NCBI RefSeq assembly: GCF_049562855.1
Contig: NZ_CP186925.1
Span: 1,426,001 to 1,490,000, forward strand
Origin: Ruminococcus_C callidus
GTDB taxonomy: Bacteria > Bacillota > Clostridia > Oscillospirales > Ruminococcaceae
Length of the DNA: 64,000 bases
Direction: 5' to 3'
The notes below the pieces were generated by a model that did no database searches, was not told the origin of the DNA, and saw nothing but the letters and a program-made list of their open reading frames with translations. Below, piece by piece: positions 15,173 through 23,618 of the stretch. Positions within the stretch are counted from its first letter, which is position 1, and every line of letters starts with the position of its first letter. Both the position numbers and the translations under genes were made by a program.

Positions 15173-15800
15173 CATTTACCTCCTGATCTGTAACCAATTC
15201 AAACCGATATCGCTGTTTTATATCTGGGTACCTATCGTGATCCACCTCTGACAGAAACATATCAAGAGGTCTTGCATATGTACCGCTCTCACAGTTATAT
15301 ATAACGAGCGGTTCTGATGATTCAGAATGATTTGCTACAGTGATAATCTTAACAAGACCGCCTTTGAAGTGTCTCCATGTCTGACCTGAGCATACTTTTC
15401 GAGCCATACGCTTTAGTGTATCAATCATAAATTGTAATCCTTCGATTAAATCATACAGTTCAGAATCTCCACCAAACTGAATGGATACACCAGTATAATC
15501 ATCTTGAAAAGCTCGAAGTAAGTTAGCTACGTTAGTTTCAGATACCACATATTCCCCTAGGTCTTTATCAAATATGCCTGACGCTCTAATCAGCTGTGAT
15601 AGTCTAGCAGGATGCAGTGTTGGTACGATTCGCATACCTGTGCTTCCATCATCATCTAACTCTATTACAGTTCTACACCCATGTCCGGAATCTCCGCCTC
15701 TTGGACCGGTTGTACCAGCTACAAAATACATAATTCCTGCACCTTGGATTTCCTCCTCTTCTATAGGTACCTTGATGTCATCTATATATTTATGACTCAT
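15162..15800 (-). CDS. DUF1653-containing phage protein
   Basis: The 212-residue product ends in a DUF1653-like domain (from about residue 140: WRHFKGGLVKIITVANHSES, then PLVIYNCESGTYARPLDMFL), a small beta-rich fold found alone or fused in bacterial and phage proteins, function unknown. The N-terminal 130 residues (MYFVAGTTGPRGGDSGHGCR onward) are not recognised. The gene overlaps the start of the SbcC-like gene and starts after GGAGGTATAAAT. Confidence 0.75.
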   Translation of the reverse strand: MSHKYIDDIKVPIEEEEIQGAGIMYFVAGTTGPRGGDSGHGCRTVIELDDDGSTGMRIVPTLHPARLSQLIRASGIFDKDLGEYVVSETNVANLLRAFQDDYTGVSIQFGGDSELYDLIEGLQFMIDTLKRMARKVCSGQTWRHFKGGLVKIITVANHSESSEPLVIYNCESGTYARPLDMFLSEVDHDRYPDIKQRYRFELVTDQEVNDED

Positions 15801-15821
15801 ATTTATACCTCCATGGTATGA

Positions 15822-16718
15822 TTATAATTTGATTGTTTTCGATCCAACCTGGAGCAGGTCCAATTTTGGAATTTTCACGCCTTGGACATTCTGCACCATT
15901 TGTGCATAGTAAGAATCTTTTAATTCAGACGCAATTGCACGTCTACGTAGTTTCATTGCAACATATGGAGTAGATCCGATACCGCCAAATGGATCATATA
16001 CGATATCATTAGGATTTGTCCACAGTTCAATGCAACGTCTGATAACCTCCAACTGTAGAGGTGCAATGTGCCGTTCATCTTTTTCATCACGTGCAGATTC
16101 ACGCTGCAATGTGTCAGACTGGTTAATATCCATCCATACAGGTGACGCATACTGCTGCCATACATCGCATGGAAATGTTCTATCTGTGTGTGTAACTGCC
16201 TCTGGATTGTCACCTGGTTTACGCATCGTGATAATGTAGTCAGGTAGCCCCTGCCGATTCATGGTGCTATCTTTCTTAATCTGTTTCCACAATAGACCGA
16301 TTGCTTTTGTTCTCTGCATTTCTGTAACGGGATTCTTCCAGATAGTCACCTTGCTATGATAGATGAATCCGCAATCTTCAAAAATTTTACGAACCAAAGA
16401 CGGAAAGTCCTTTAATCCGATAACACCATCACGTTCTTTCATCATAGGAATATCCATACAATGAAATGAAAGTAGTCTACCAGGCATTGTAACGCGATAT
16501 AAATCAGCTGCTAGATATTTGAAGTGCTCATAGAACTCTTCGTCAGAATGGCTGTTACCCATATCTCTGTCGCTGTTTGAGTAAGTATACAAGCTGGAGA
16601 ACGGCGGAGAAAAGATTGTATAATGAATGCTGTTATCTGGAATGCCCTTGATGATTTCACAGCTATCTCCGTGATATAGGACATATTTGTCGGTAACTAC
16701 TTGATTATTGACGTTCAT
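15822..16718 (-). CDS. DNA adenine/N4-cytosine methyltransferase, beta class
   Basis: The 298-residue protein has the catalytic motif IV near the N-terminus (FSPPFSSLY, about residue 40) and the AdoMet-binding motif late (YDPFGGIGSTPYVAMKLRRR, about 255), the order of the beta class. It transfers methyl groups to exocyclic amino groups in DNA. The start at 16718 overlaps the helicase stop (ATGA) with GGAGGG upstream. A helicase-methylase pair is a common phage module and may protect phage DNA from host restriction. Confidence 0.88.
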   Translation of the reverse strand: MNVNNQVVTDKYVLYHGDSCEIIKGIPDNSIHYTIFSPPFSSLYTYSNSDRDMGNSHSDEEFYEHFKYLAADLYRVTMPGRLLSFHCMDIPMMKERDGVIGLKDFPSLVRKIFEDCGFIYHSKVTIWKNPVTEMQRTKAIGLLWKQIKKDSTMNRQGLPDYIITMRKPGDNPEAVTHTDRTFPCDVWQQYASPVWMDINQSDTLQRESARDEKDERHIAPLQLEVIRRCIELWTNPNDIVYDPFGGIGSTPYVAMKLRRRAIASELKDSYYAQMVQNVQGVKIPKLDLLQVGSKTIKL

Positions 16719-18076
16719 TGCATTTCCCTCCAATTTGGCAGAACCATTTCAATGCTAGGTTGGTACGGCGTAGAAATTCTGCATGTTTTCTGCAATTCAT
16801 TCTTTGTAATTTCTTTTGTAAGTGCAACCATATTGGCTTTCATAATCTCATCTTTTTTCTGTTTTGCAGTGATGCTTTCCAACACACACCCTTCTTTTTC
16901 AGAAATGATGATGTATACGTCTACTGGATATGTTTGTCCAAATCTCCAGCAGCGTCTTACTGCCTGATAGTATGCCTCATAACTATCCGAAAGCCCGACG
17001 AAAATCACCTTATGACATACTTGCCAATTCAACCCCATGCCACCAATGCTAGGCTTTGTAATAAGACATTTCAGATCACCGTTCGCAAAATCTAGCATCG
17101 ACTTTGTTTTATATTCAGCGGCATCTGAACCCTTTACTTCCACTGCATCGTAAATGAGCGATTCTAGCTTAGTGCTTTCATCATTAAGATCACACCATAC
17201 TATCCAAGTATCATCTGAGTTATTCACGAGATCTGCCGCAGCACTGCATCTTACATCTAGACTATCTCGTCTAGCTTGTCTGCGTTCTGACAGTGTAAGT
17301 GACTTGTTTGTTGGTCTTACCCCATCTGCAATGATTTGATGTACTCGCAGAGCAGGTAAATCAAATCCCTGTTCTGTATATCCGAGATCTGCTGGATTTG
17401 ATATAAACGCACACCATGATGCCATCCATTTCCAGAATAGTGATTCAGCATGACCTTTCAATCTCCACTTTGAAGTTTCTCCACCGTCATGAACAAAGAA
17501 CATGGATAGCATTTCAGATCTTGTCATAACTCCTAAGAATTCGGAATGATTTCCAAGTTCCATATAGTCATTCGGTGACGGAGTAGCTGTGCATGCAAGC
17601 TTATATGGTGTATGCAGAAATCTAGATATAATGTCATTTCTGATTTTTCCAGTAAATGATTTCAGTATACTGGATTCATCCAGTACAATCCCAGTAAATT
17701 CATTGGAAACAAAATGATCCAGCTTTTCGTAGTTTGTAATGCTGATAGCAGTTGTTTGAGATTGTTCATTTACAACTGTTACATCAATCCCAAACTTTTC
17801 ACCCTCACGAGCTGTCTGTGACGCTACGGCTAGAGGTGCAAGTATAAGGACCTTACCGCCAGTATGTTTTGCCACCTGATGTGCCCATTCAAGCTGAATG
17901 AATGATTTTCCGAGTCCACAATCTGCAAAAATAGCGGCTTTACCTTTACACAAAGCCCACCGGACAATATCTTTTTGATAGTCAAATAGATTTGGATTCA
18001 GCTCAGATGTATTTACATCAAATCCAGTACTTTTTACGGAAAGCTGTTTAGATTCAATAAATTCTTCGTAAGTCAA
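16715..18076 (-). CDS. SNF2/DEAD-type DNA helicase
   Basis: The 453-residue protein carries Walker A (FADCGLGKSFIQLEWAH, about residue 52), a DEAD-like box VLDESS (about 133), motif III TATPSP and motif VI QAVRRCWRFGQT (about 370). It uses ATP to translocate on or remodel DNA. The start is TTG at 18076, overlapping the upstream stop (TTGA) and preceded by GGAGGTGATAATAC. It is co-transcribed with the downstream methylase. Confidence 0.88.
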   Translation of the reverse strand: MTYEEFIESKQLSVKSTGFDVNTSELNPNLFDYQKDIVRWALCKGKAAIFADCGLGKSFIQLEWAHQVAKHTGGKVLILAPLAVASQTAREGEKFGIDVTVVNEQSQTTAISITNYEKLDHFVSNEFTGIVLDESSILKSFTGKIRNDIISRFLHTPYKLACTATPSPNDYMELGNHSEFLGVMTRSEMLSMFFVHDGGETSKWRLKGHAESLFWKWMASWCAFISNPADLGYTEQGFDLPALRVHQIIADGVRPTNKSLTLSERRQARRDSLDVRCSAAADLVNNSDDTWIVWCDLNDESTKLESLIYDAVEVKGSDAAEYKTKSMLDFANGDLKCLITKPSIGGMGLNWQVCHKVIFVGLSDSYEAYYQAVRRCWRFGQTYPVDVYIIISEKEGCVLESITAKQKKDEIMKANMVALTKEITKNELQKTCRISTPYQPSIEMVLPNWREMQ

Positions 18077-18600
18077 GTATTATCACCTCCAAATCTCAAC
18101 TGATTTAATTTCTTTTGTGTATATGTGATACTTTCGCATAGAATATCTAACCCATTCACAATATCATCTAGTTCCGCCTGTATAGATGATACTGATGTAT
18201 TAATTACAATGCTATCGCAAGCTCCGTCATATCCAAGGAGAAAATTTGGGGTGATTTGAAAATAATCGCATATACGATATATCTGTGTACATGTCGGAGA
18301 ATTTTTACCTGCCAGCCAGCCACGAATCGATGTTTCAGATATACCAGAATCCTCCGAAAATTTACGTACACTTGTGTGTTTATACGCTAGAAGAACTTCC
18401 AGTGTTTCCGGAAATCGCATATGCATTTTTGGAAGTTGGGAATCCAGATCATACTTGTCTATGAGATATTTTTCTTTTTCAATACAACTGTACTTATCCG
18501 AGCAGTATGTGGATAGTTCACAGTCTTTACATCGATTTGCGATGAATCTACATGCATCCTCTCGATTTAATGATTTTTCATTTATGTACTTACCAATCAT
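18073..18600 (-). CDS. XRE-type DNA-binding protein with N-terminal Cys cluster
   Basis: The 175-residue product has an N-terminal cysteine-rich segment (CRFIANRCKDCELSTYC), probably zinc-binding, then a helix-turn-helix (VRKFSEDSGISETSIRGWLA, about residues 80-100) of the XRE family. The C-terminal part is helical. It may regulate the methylase/helicase operon it begins. The start ATG overlaps the stop of the upstream 53-residue gene. Confidence 0.78.
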   Translation of the reverse strand: MIGKYINEKSLNREDACRFIANRCKDCELSTYCSDKYSCIEKEKYLIDKYDLDSQLPKMHMRFPETLEVLLAYKHTSVRKFSEDSGISETSIRGWLAGKNSPTCTQIYRICDYFQITPNFLLGYDGACDSIVINTSVSSIQAELDDIVNGLDILCESITYTQKKLNQLRFGGDNT

Positions 18601-18758
18601 CCACGAAACCTCATATCGACTTGTGCAGCGAGTTTCTGCTGTGCTTCCTTTTTACGATTTGATGCAATCTGTTGCTTGTAGATACTGTATTTTCCACATA
18701 CACTATGGCATCCAACATGCCGATCTGTGCAGCCTTTACATGGTACATATGTGCCCAT
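18597..18758 (-). CDS. Small Cys-rich phage protein (53 aa)
   Basis: This short gene encodes MGTYVPCKGCTDRHVGCHSV, CGKY and a basic helix, ending VDMRFRG. The C-x2-C-x5-GCHSxCxxY pattern is common in small proteins of clostridial phages; function unknown but probably zinc-binding. Both ends overlap neighbouring genes (TAATG and ATGA), strong evidence that it is translated. Confidence 0.8.
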   Translation of the reverse strand: MGTYVPCKGCTDRHVGCHSVCGKYSIYKQQIASNRKKEAQQKLAAQVDMRFRG

Positions 18759-19105
18759 TAGATATCGCCTTCCTTTCTATGCAAAGACTTGTACGGGTCA
18801 AATCCATCTGGGTATCGAGCTTTTAGCTTTTCAATATTTGTAGTGGCAACATCTGCCATGTCAAGATGTAACGCTTCGCAAGCCTCTGCAATCATCCACA
18901 GACAATCTCCAAGTTCCTTCTTGATATGATTCACATCGAATTCATGACCTTGATATGACTTTTGCAGGATACCTGCAACCTCTCCAGCTTCACTTGTAAG
19001 GCCAAATACTGCATGACACAGCATGTCATTCCTCAGATTGTATGGGATGCTGCAGGTTCTCATAGCTCGCTCCTGATAAATCTTAAATGTGTCGATTCGC
19101 TCCAT
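18758..19105 (-). CDS. MazG-like nucleotide pyrophosphohydrolase
   Basis: The 115-residue protein has the all-alpha NTP pyrophosphatase core: LTSEAGEVAGILQKSYQG and HIKKELGDCLWMIAEACE give the E-x2-E...E-x2-D metal-binding pattern. Such phage enzymes hydrolyse (d)NTPs or alarmone-related nucleotides. The start is MERIDTF at 19105; the in-frame ATG five codons earlier overlaps the ribosome-binding site (ATGGAGGTTATAAAA). Confidence 0.88.
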   Translation of the reverse strand: MERIDTFKIYQERAMRTCSIPYNLRNDMLCHAVFGLTSEAGEVAGILQKSYQGHEFDVNHIKKELGDCLWMIAEACEALHLDMADVATTNIEKLKARYPDGFDPYKSLHRKEGDI

Positions 19106-19337
19106 TTTTATAACCTCCAATGTTTTTATCTAAGATGCTTTTGGCAGAATTGCAATTAGCAAGCATGCAAGATGCGAATTCAGCCATTTTGTTTAAGGAA
19201 TTGACTGACAGCTTATGTAGCTCTAAAACTTCAGATTGAATACCGTTGTATGGAGTCATTGTTTTCTCTAAAGCCTTGAATCTACGTAAAGCAGTTACAA
19301 TCAGTTCTATAGATTCCTGTTCAGTCACTGGAATCAC
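19083..19337 (-). CDS. Hypothetical phage protein
   Basis: The 84-residue helical product, MIPVTEQESIELIVTALRRF onward, is unrecognised. Its start follows GGAGGTGATTCC, and a CATCGTTATATAATATAG sequence lies about 20 bases upstream inside the neighbouring gene, which may be a weak copy of the phage promoter motif. It overlaps the MazG-like gene. Confidence 0.65.
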   Translation of the reverse strand: MIPVTEQESIELIVTALRRFKALEKTMTPYNGIQSEVLELHKLSVNSLNKMAEFASCMLANCNSAKSILDKNIGGYKNGANRHI

Positions 19338-19527
19338 CTCCGTCTATATTATATAACGATGAAAATTTTTGAGGCTCTACATAATTTCCAGTTACTATAG
19401 AGCTTTGATCTTCCACAGCATTACCTGAATGACGACGTTTTAGCCACGCTTCTTCCTCTTCAGGCATATAGCCTTCTGCTTTGATAAACTTACTCATTTC
19501 AAAAGCTTGATAATCATTCCACCACAT
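19321..19527 (-). CDS. Hypothetical phage protein
   Basis: The 68-residue acidic product, MWWNDYQAFEMSKFIKAEGY onward, includes PEEEEAWLKRRHSG. No family recognised. The gene overlaps the next one by 17 bases in operon fashion. Confidence 0.6.
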   Translation of the reverse strand: MWWNDYQAFEMSKFIKAEGYMPEEEEAWLKRRHSGNAVEDQSSIVTGNYVEPQKFSSLYNIDGGDSSD

Positions 19528-19550
19528 ATCACATCATCCTTTCGCAGAAA

Positions 19551-20111
19551 TTATAGTTCAGATATATAATTCTGTATTGACGCTCCGCAATTTGAGCAAA
19601 ATCGATCGGAAATTGAATGTCCTACTTTCCAACAATTTGATCATTTGAACATACAACTATTAAGCCAGTCCCAATATGCCGAACCATCTATATCGTAAAT
19701 GTTCCCAATGACTTTATATGTATAGTCATCGTCTGTAAGCGAACTCATGAATGTCTCCTCACCAGATATGATATCTTCTATGTAAAATTCCCCGGAACTA
19801 TATGCTACATAGCCTATATGTGTTAAATCTGAATTAGTTGCATATGTATACTGAATAATATCACCCTCGAAGATTTTAGTGCCATTAGAGTCATTAACGT
19901 CTGTATACTGCCCTACAGTTTCAGGGTTAACTTCAAAACACTCAAATCCTATACGACCCTTGTAATTATGCTGAGTGAGATCGAGTTTCCCAGTAAAAAT
20001 ATAGTGACGACCTAGATTGAGATGTACATATGAACCTTCAATCCATTCATCATTGCCTTCAATCAATTCATCATTGTCTGTTCGTTTTGCTCTGAATAAT
20101 AGATCTCTCAT
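19551..20111 (-). CDS. YopX-family protein with in-frame TGA inside a zinc ribbon
   Basis: Residues 1-140 from MRDLLFRAKRTDN are a YopX domain (VGQYTDVNDSNGTKIFEGDI, KVIGNIYD). The frame stops at TGA (19641-19643), but the sequence before and after it is a complete zinc ribbon: AYWDWLNSCMFK, TGA, SNCWKVGHSISDRFCSNCGA, ending at 19551. Aligned with the ribbon of the gene at 26926 (FKCSNC...FCPNCGA), the TGA sits exactly at the first zinc-ligand Cys. A recent nonsense mutation is simplest; recoding is possible. The start has AAGGTGTG upstream. Confidence 0.75.
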
Positions 20112-20113
20112 GT

Positions 20114-20527
20114 TTACACACACCTTAATAATTCAGGATTGTCATAGACGTTGCCGATAACGTCTATATATTTAAAATCATTATCATACAGAAAATATAC
20201 TTTATTTTTCATTTCACTGTACAGCATAAATGTAGAATGCTCCTCATACCAGCGAACTACAGCCGTGCTATGATCAGTTATATTTTCTATAATGTCCCCC
20301 TCAAAAATCTTTTTACTGTTTCTGTCAAACAATCCTGTAAACTGTCCAACTGTTTCAGGAATAACAGAATAGATCATACAGTTTCCCTTTCCTGTTTCTG
20401 CATCATATGATGGTATAAAAATATAAGACTGTAAAACCCCACTAAACAGGTGAGGATGGTTACAATAGTATCCCTCAATCCATTCCTTTGTCCTATAACT
20501 CTTACCTCTAAATAAAATTTCTCTCAT
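20114..20527 (-). CDS. YopX-family protein
   Basis: This 137-residue protein is a full YopX domain: MREILFRGKSYRTKEWIEGY, IPETVGQFTGLFDRNSKKIF, EGDII and VIGNVYDNPELL. The function of the family is unknown; it is common in Gram-positive prophages. It is the second of four YopX genes in a row. Confidence 0.85.
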   Translation of the reverse strand: MREILFRGKSYRTKEWIEGYYCNHPHLFSGVLQSYIFIPSYDAETGKGNCMIYSVIPETVGQFTGLFDRNSKKIFEGDIIENITDHSTAVVRWYEEHSTFMLYSEMKNKVYFLYDNDFKYIDVIGNVYDNPELLRCV

Positions 20528-20542
20528 GATAATCCTCCAGTA

Positions 20543-20809
20543 TTACAACTTATTATGCTTATTACTCTTTTCTATCATTGCTTTTATAACAAACACAATA
20601 ATCAGTGGAAGAATAGTTCCTATCACACCTACCACGAGTGGATAAAGTAACCAAATCCAACTCCATTTGATTACACCACATAGCTTTAGTATGACAAACA
20701 CCACACCAATTACAGTAAGTAATCCAATTCCTTTGGGCTTTTTAGAATTATAATCATTTGTACTCATATAACAGACACTATCCTCTTTTTTAAGTTTAGT
20801 TTTAATCAT
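20543..20809 (-). CDS. Small membrane protein with two transmembrane segments
   Basis: The 88-residue product has two hydrophobic helices (about residues 29-48 and 52-76) and charged ends. A second possible start is MSTNDYN at 20767. It lies between YopX genes and overlaps the upstream one. No family recognised; not an obvious holin. Confidence 0.6.
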   Translation of the reverse strand: MIKTKLKKEDSVCYMSTNDYNSKKPKGIGLLTVIGVVFVILKLCGVIKWSWIWLLYPLVVGVIGTILPLIIVFVIKAMIEKSNKHNKL

Positions 20810-21722
20810 TGATGCTGCATTCCAAAAGTTCTGGATTATCGTAAATATTGCCGATGACTGTCAGTCCAAAATCAAGACACTGATCATTTAAGCTTTCCGT
20901 ATCATCTATATCACTACCAGAAATCAGCTCACACCAATATGTACCGTTATCAAATTTAATATAAGACGTATGTAGGAAATTCTTATTCTGTGTAGCCTCG
21001 ATAATATCTCCTTCAAAGATTCTAGTATGATTACCATCTAAGACATTTGTATACTGACCAATTGATTCTGGATAAACTTCATACATTTCTGAGCCTGAAA
21101 TACCTATGGTCTCAGCACATCTTTCAGTCTCAAACGTACTGATAATATAGCAATGAAGATCGGGCGTTTCTTTTCTTAGTGGGAATCCTACAACCCATTG
21201 TCCATTATCAATCCGTTTTCCTCTAAATAGGATTTCGTGATCCATTGGATTGTATATTGGATTGTATATATGTGAAGTATCAAGACACTGTTTCTGATTT
21301 TCAGCAATGTCTATAATTGTTTCTGAGCTTTCAGCAATTTTGTAATCTAAAGTAAAAGCGTTATTAAGTATACCTTTTTTGATGCGATTTACATGAAGGA
21401 ATAGTTCAGAATATAATCCATATAGTCTTTTGTATGCAAGACGTTTTGCTTTTTCAAATGCAATTCTTTTTGCGGACGCAATGTCGCTTAAATCTCCAGG
21501 TTTTAAGCGTGCCTCTCCAATATATGGCTCGTTCAGTATAAGAAAACGTTTGAGTCGGTTCTCTAAGGATTTTGGATGAATTCCTCCCAGCGAAAATGAC
21601 ATACTTAGAATTTTCTGCATTTCTTTTACCTGCTCTGTATAGATATTCTTAAAACGTAGCAAGCAAATAACTGAGCCCTTAGTTATGTTGAATTTTGGTG
21701 TGTCAAACTTTAGTTTTCCCAT
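20802..21722 (-). CDS. YopX-family protein with extra N-terminal helical domain
   Basis: The C-terminal 140 residues are a YopX domain (DHEILFRGKRIDNGQWVVGF, PESIGQYTNVLDGNHTRIFE, VIGNIYDNPELL). The N-terminal 160 residues are a Lys/Arg-rich helical region unlike other YopX proteins, so this looks like a fusion. The start has AAAGGAGGTAATATACACT. Confidence 0.8.
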   Translation of the reverse strand: MGKLKFDTPKFNITKGSVICLLRFKNIYTEQVKEMQKILSMSFSLGGIHPKSLENRLKRFLILNEPYIGEARLKPGDLSDIASAKRIAFEKAKRLAYKRLYGLYSELFLHVNRIKKGILNNAFTLDYKIAESSETIIDIAENQKQCLDTSHIYNPIYNPMDHEILFRGKRIDNGQWVVGFPLRKETPDLHCYIISTFETERCAETIGISGSEMYEVYPESIGQYTNVLDGNHTRIFEGDIIEATQNKNFLHTSYIKFDNGTYWCELISGSDIDDTESLNDQCLDFGLTVIGNIYDNPELLECSIND

Positions 21723-21730
21723 AGTGTATA

Positions 21731-22423
21731 TTACCTCCTTTGCCAGATAACATCTTTGTAATCACTTGGGCACTCTTCGTATATATACTTTGCATGCCCA
21801 AAGCTGATAGTATTTATAAGTCGAATAATCTTATTACCATCTATGCATTCACCATATCTATTAAAGTCGTGTTCTGACTCATCGAATACCTCAGATACCG
21901 TTCCTACATCATATCCACCATCCTCATATACCATTAGGTATTCATCTGAGTTTGGCTGTCGAATAATAACAAACCATTGATCATCACTCGTTTTACCGAA
22001 CCAGCCATTTTGTGGTTCTGGCATTTGAGCGCGTAATAAAGATTCATCGACTGCGGATGGTACAAGCCGAGGATTATCAAATACATTGCCAATAATCTCT
22101 ACATCTTTTCCATTGATGTTTGACATGAAGTCAACCACGAATGTAGATGCCTTCACGACAAAACCACCATCCTCATATGTTACGACACCATATTCATCGT
22201 TTTCAGTAAGGATGTCTACAATGTCACCTTCATATATATTAGTACCATTTACATCAGTTAATCCTGTATATTGTCCTATCGATTCTTCATGAACTGGGTA
22301 TGCAAAAGATGATTTTTGACTAATTATGGCATGTATATTTGGTGCATACTCATCTTTCAAAACTAACATTCCTTCTACCCAGAAACCATTTAGTGATTTC
22401 CCTCTGTATGGCCGAATTGTCAT
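21731..22423 (-). CDS. YopX-family protein with C-terminal extension
   Basis: Residues 1-118 form a YopX domain (PYRGKSLNGFWVEGMLVL, EESIGQYTGLTDVNGTNIYE, IIGNVFDNPRLV). A 110-residue C-terminal extension (NGWFGKTSDDQWFVIIRQPN onward) is unrecognised. It is the first transcribed of the four YopX genes. Start GGGAGGTAGATTAAT-ATG. Confidence 0.82.
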   Translation of the reverse strand: MTIRPYRGKSLNGFWVEGMLVLKDEYAPNIHAIISQKSSFAYPVHEESIGQYTGLTDVNGTNIYEGDIVDILTENDEYGVVTYEDGGFVVKASTFVVDFMSNINGKDVEIIGNVFDNPRLVPSAVDESLLRAQMPEPQNGWFGKTSDDQWFVIIRQPNSDEYLMVYEDGGYDVGTVSEVFDESEHDFNRYGECIDGNKIIRLINTISFGHAKYIYEECPSDYKDVIWQRR

Positions 22424-22437
22424 ATTAATCTACCTCC

Positions 22438-22893
22438 CTAAAATTTTGATACTCTTTTGTTTCTCAATTCGTATGCGAAAGCATATGCAAGTGGTTCTAC
22501 TCGCTCTTCCCATTTACTTTCACGTATATCATCAGGCATTCTTGCGAATGCAACAATAATTGTTTCAGATTTTGGTACTAGCGTACTGTCATTGTAGTGG
22601 CTATATCTGTTTTCGTGTACGATTTCAGCAAATTCTCTAAAAGGCATTCTAATTTGATTTAGACAATCCTGGACTGAGTGGTTAAAACTTAAACCAATTC
22701 GTTCAAACTTTTTGATATTGTCTACAGAACCAGAAAACTGCTTCGATACTAAGTATAACGATGCAAGTGCATCTTGAATGTCATCTTTCATGTATCTAGA
22801 ATATATGTGCAACTCATAGTACAATGTATCTGCTATTTCATACTTGTAAATTCTATCCGTTGTTTCTACCCAATCTTCAATGTTTCTTATCAT
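22438..22893 (-). CDS. Hypothetical phage protein
   Basis: The 151-residue, mostly helical product starts MIRNIEDWVETTDRIYKYEI. No family recognised. It is spaced one base from the next upstream gene and belongs to the same leftward operon. Confidence 0.65.
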   Translation of the reverse strand: MIRNIEDWVETTDRIYKYEIADTLYYELHIYSRYMKDDIQDALASLYLVSKQFSGSVDNIKKFERIGLSFNHSVQDCLNQIRMPFREFAEIVHENRYSHYNDSTLVPKSETIIVAFARMPDDIRESKWEERVEPLAYAFAYELRNKRVSKF

Positions 22894-22894
22894 G

Positions 22895-23602
22895 TCACTT
22901 ACCTCTGTTGCGAAGATTGAAATCGGAAATCAATTCATTCCACTCTCGATACGCTTTGTTATATGCATCACTATGTATTTCACCAACACTCTGTACATAG
23001 AAATGTATACAACTTAACTCGCATGCAACACCTGAATCAACAAAATCATATTTAATACTTGGACCGTGTCCACAATATGGACACTTGCACAAATTGATTT
23101 TCGATTTGAAAAAGATGCTGGATTTCTGAAAAATAATCTCATAGATAATATCATCATGATAGTTACCTGCTCTATCTCGGATAGCATCTGTAAGCACAAA
23201 TTTCTTACCGCCATACTTGTCACAGAATTTGTCATAGTGACGTTCGACTGGATTACCACTTACCATTCTCCAGGAAATTCTATGAACATTGTACTCTTTA
23301 ATAATCTTCTTCATTTCCCTACGGACATCTAATCCGATGATCTTATTCCCTCTATCAAACGAAAATAAACCAAAGCAGCTTGCACATGATGTGTACCAGT
23401 CCATCATATATGTAAAATAACCGATCAGATTATCACCGTCCACAATTGCATATTGTACTGTGCAATTATCTTCACTGTCATCATCAATATTTGGGATAGA
23501 ATCCCCTAGCCATCCAGAGTAGTACATCATATCATTTGTGTACTTATACTCTAACATTTTCCTTTTGATTTCGTCATTATACAGGACTGCTGGAACTAAC
23601 AT
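22895..23602 (-). CDS. GNAT-like acetyltransferase fused to a Lar-type zinc ribbon
   Basis: The N-terminal 150 residues resemble a GNAT fold (VDGDNLIGYFTYMMDWYTSC, FSFDRGNKIIGLDVRREMKK, MVSGNPVERHYDKFCDKYGG). From about residue 165 the protein has CKCPYCGHGPSIKYDFVDSG, ACELSCIHF and NKAYREWNEL, the pattern of Lar restriction-alleviation zinc ribbons. A substrate cannot be named. Both domains are seen; the combined function is inferred. Confidence 0.6.
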   Translation of the reverse strand: MLVPAVLYNDEIKRKMLEYKYTNDMMYYSGWLGDSIPNIDDDSEDNCTVQYAIVDGDNLIGYFTYMMDWYTSCASCFGLFSFDRGNKIIGLDVRREMKKIIKEYNVHRISWRMVSGNPVERHYDKFCDKYGGKKFVLTDAIRDRAGNYHDDIIYEIIFQKSSIFFKSKINLCKCPYCGHGPSIKYDFVDSGVACELSCIHFYVQSVGEIHSDAYNKAYREWNELISDFNLRNRGK

Positions 23603-23618
23603 TGTTTATCACTCCTAA

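Noticed and set aside
15294..15306. Promoter motif inside the DUF1653 gene (TATATAACGAGCGG)
   Set aside because: It is within coding sequence with no leftward unit starting just downstream; similar coding matches at 22750 and 44138 were also left out.
13331..18076. A novel anti-phage defence system made of the SMC ATPase, methylase and helicase
   Set aside because: The genes are interleaved with ordinary phage genes in one operon and match common phage replication and modification modules; no effector or sensor pair is evident.
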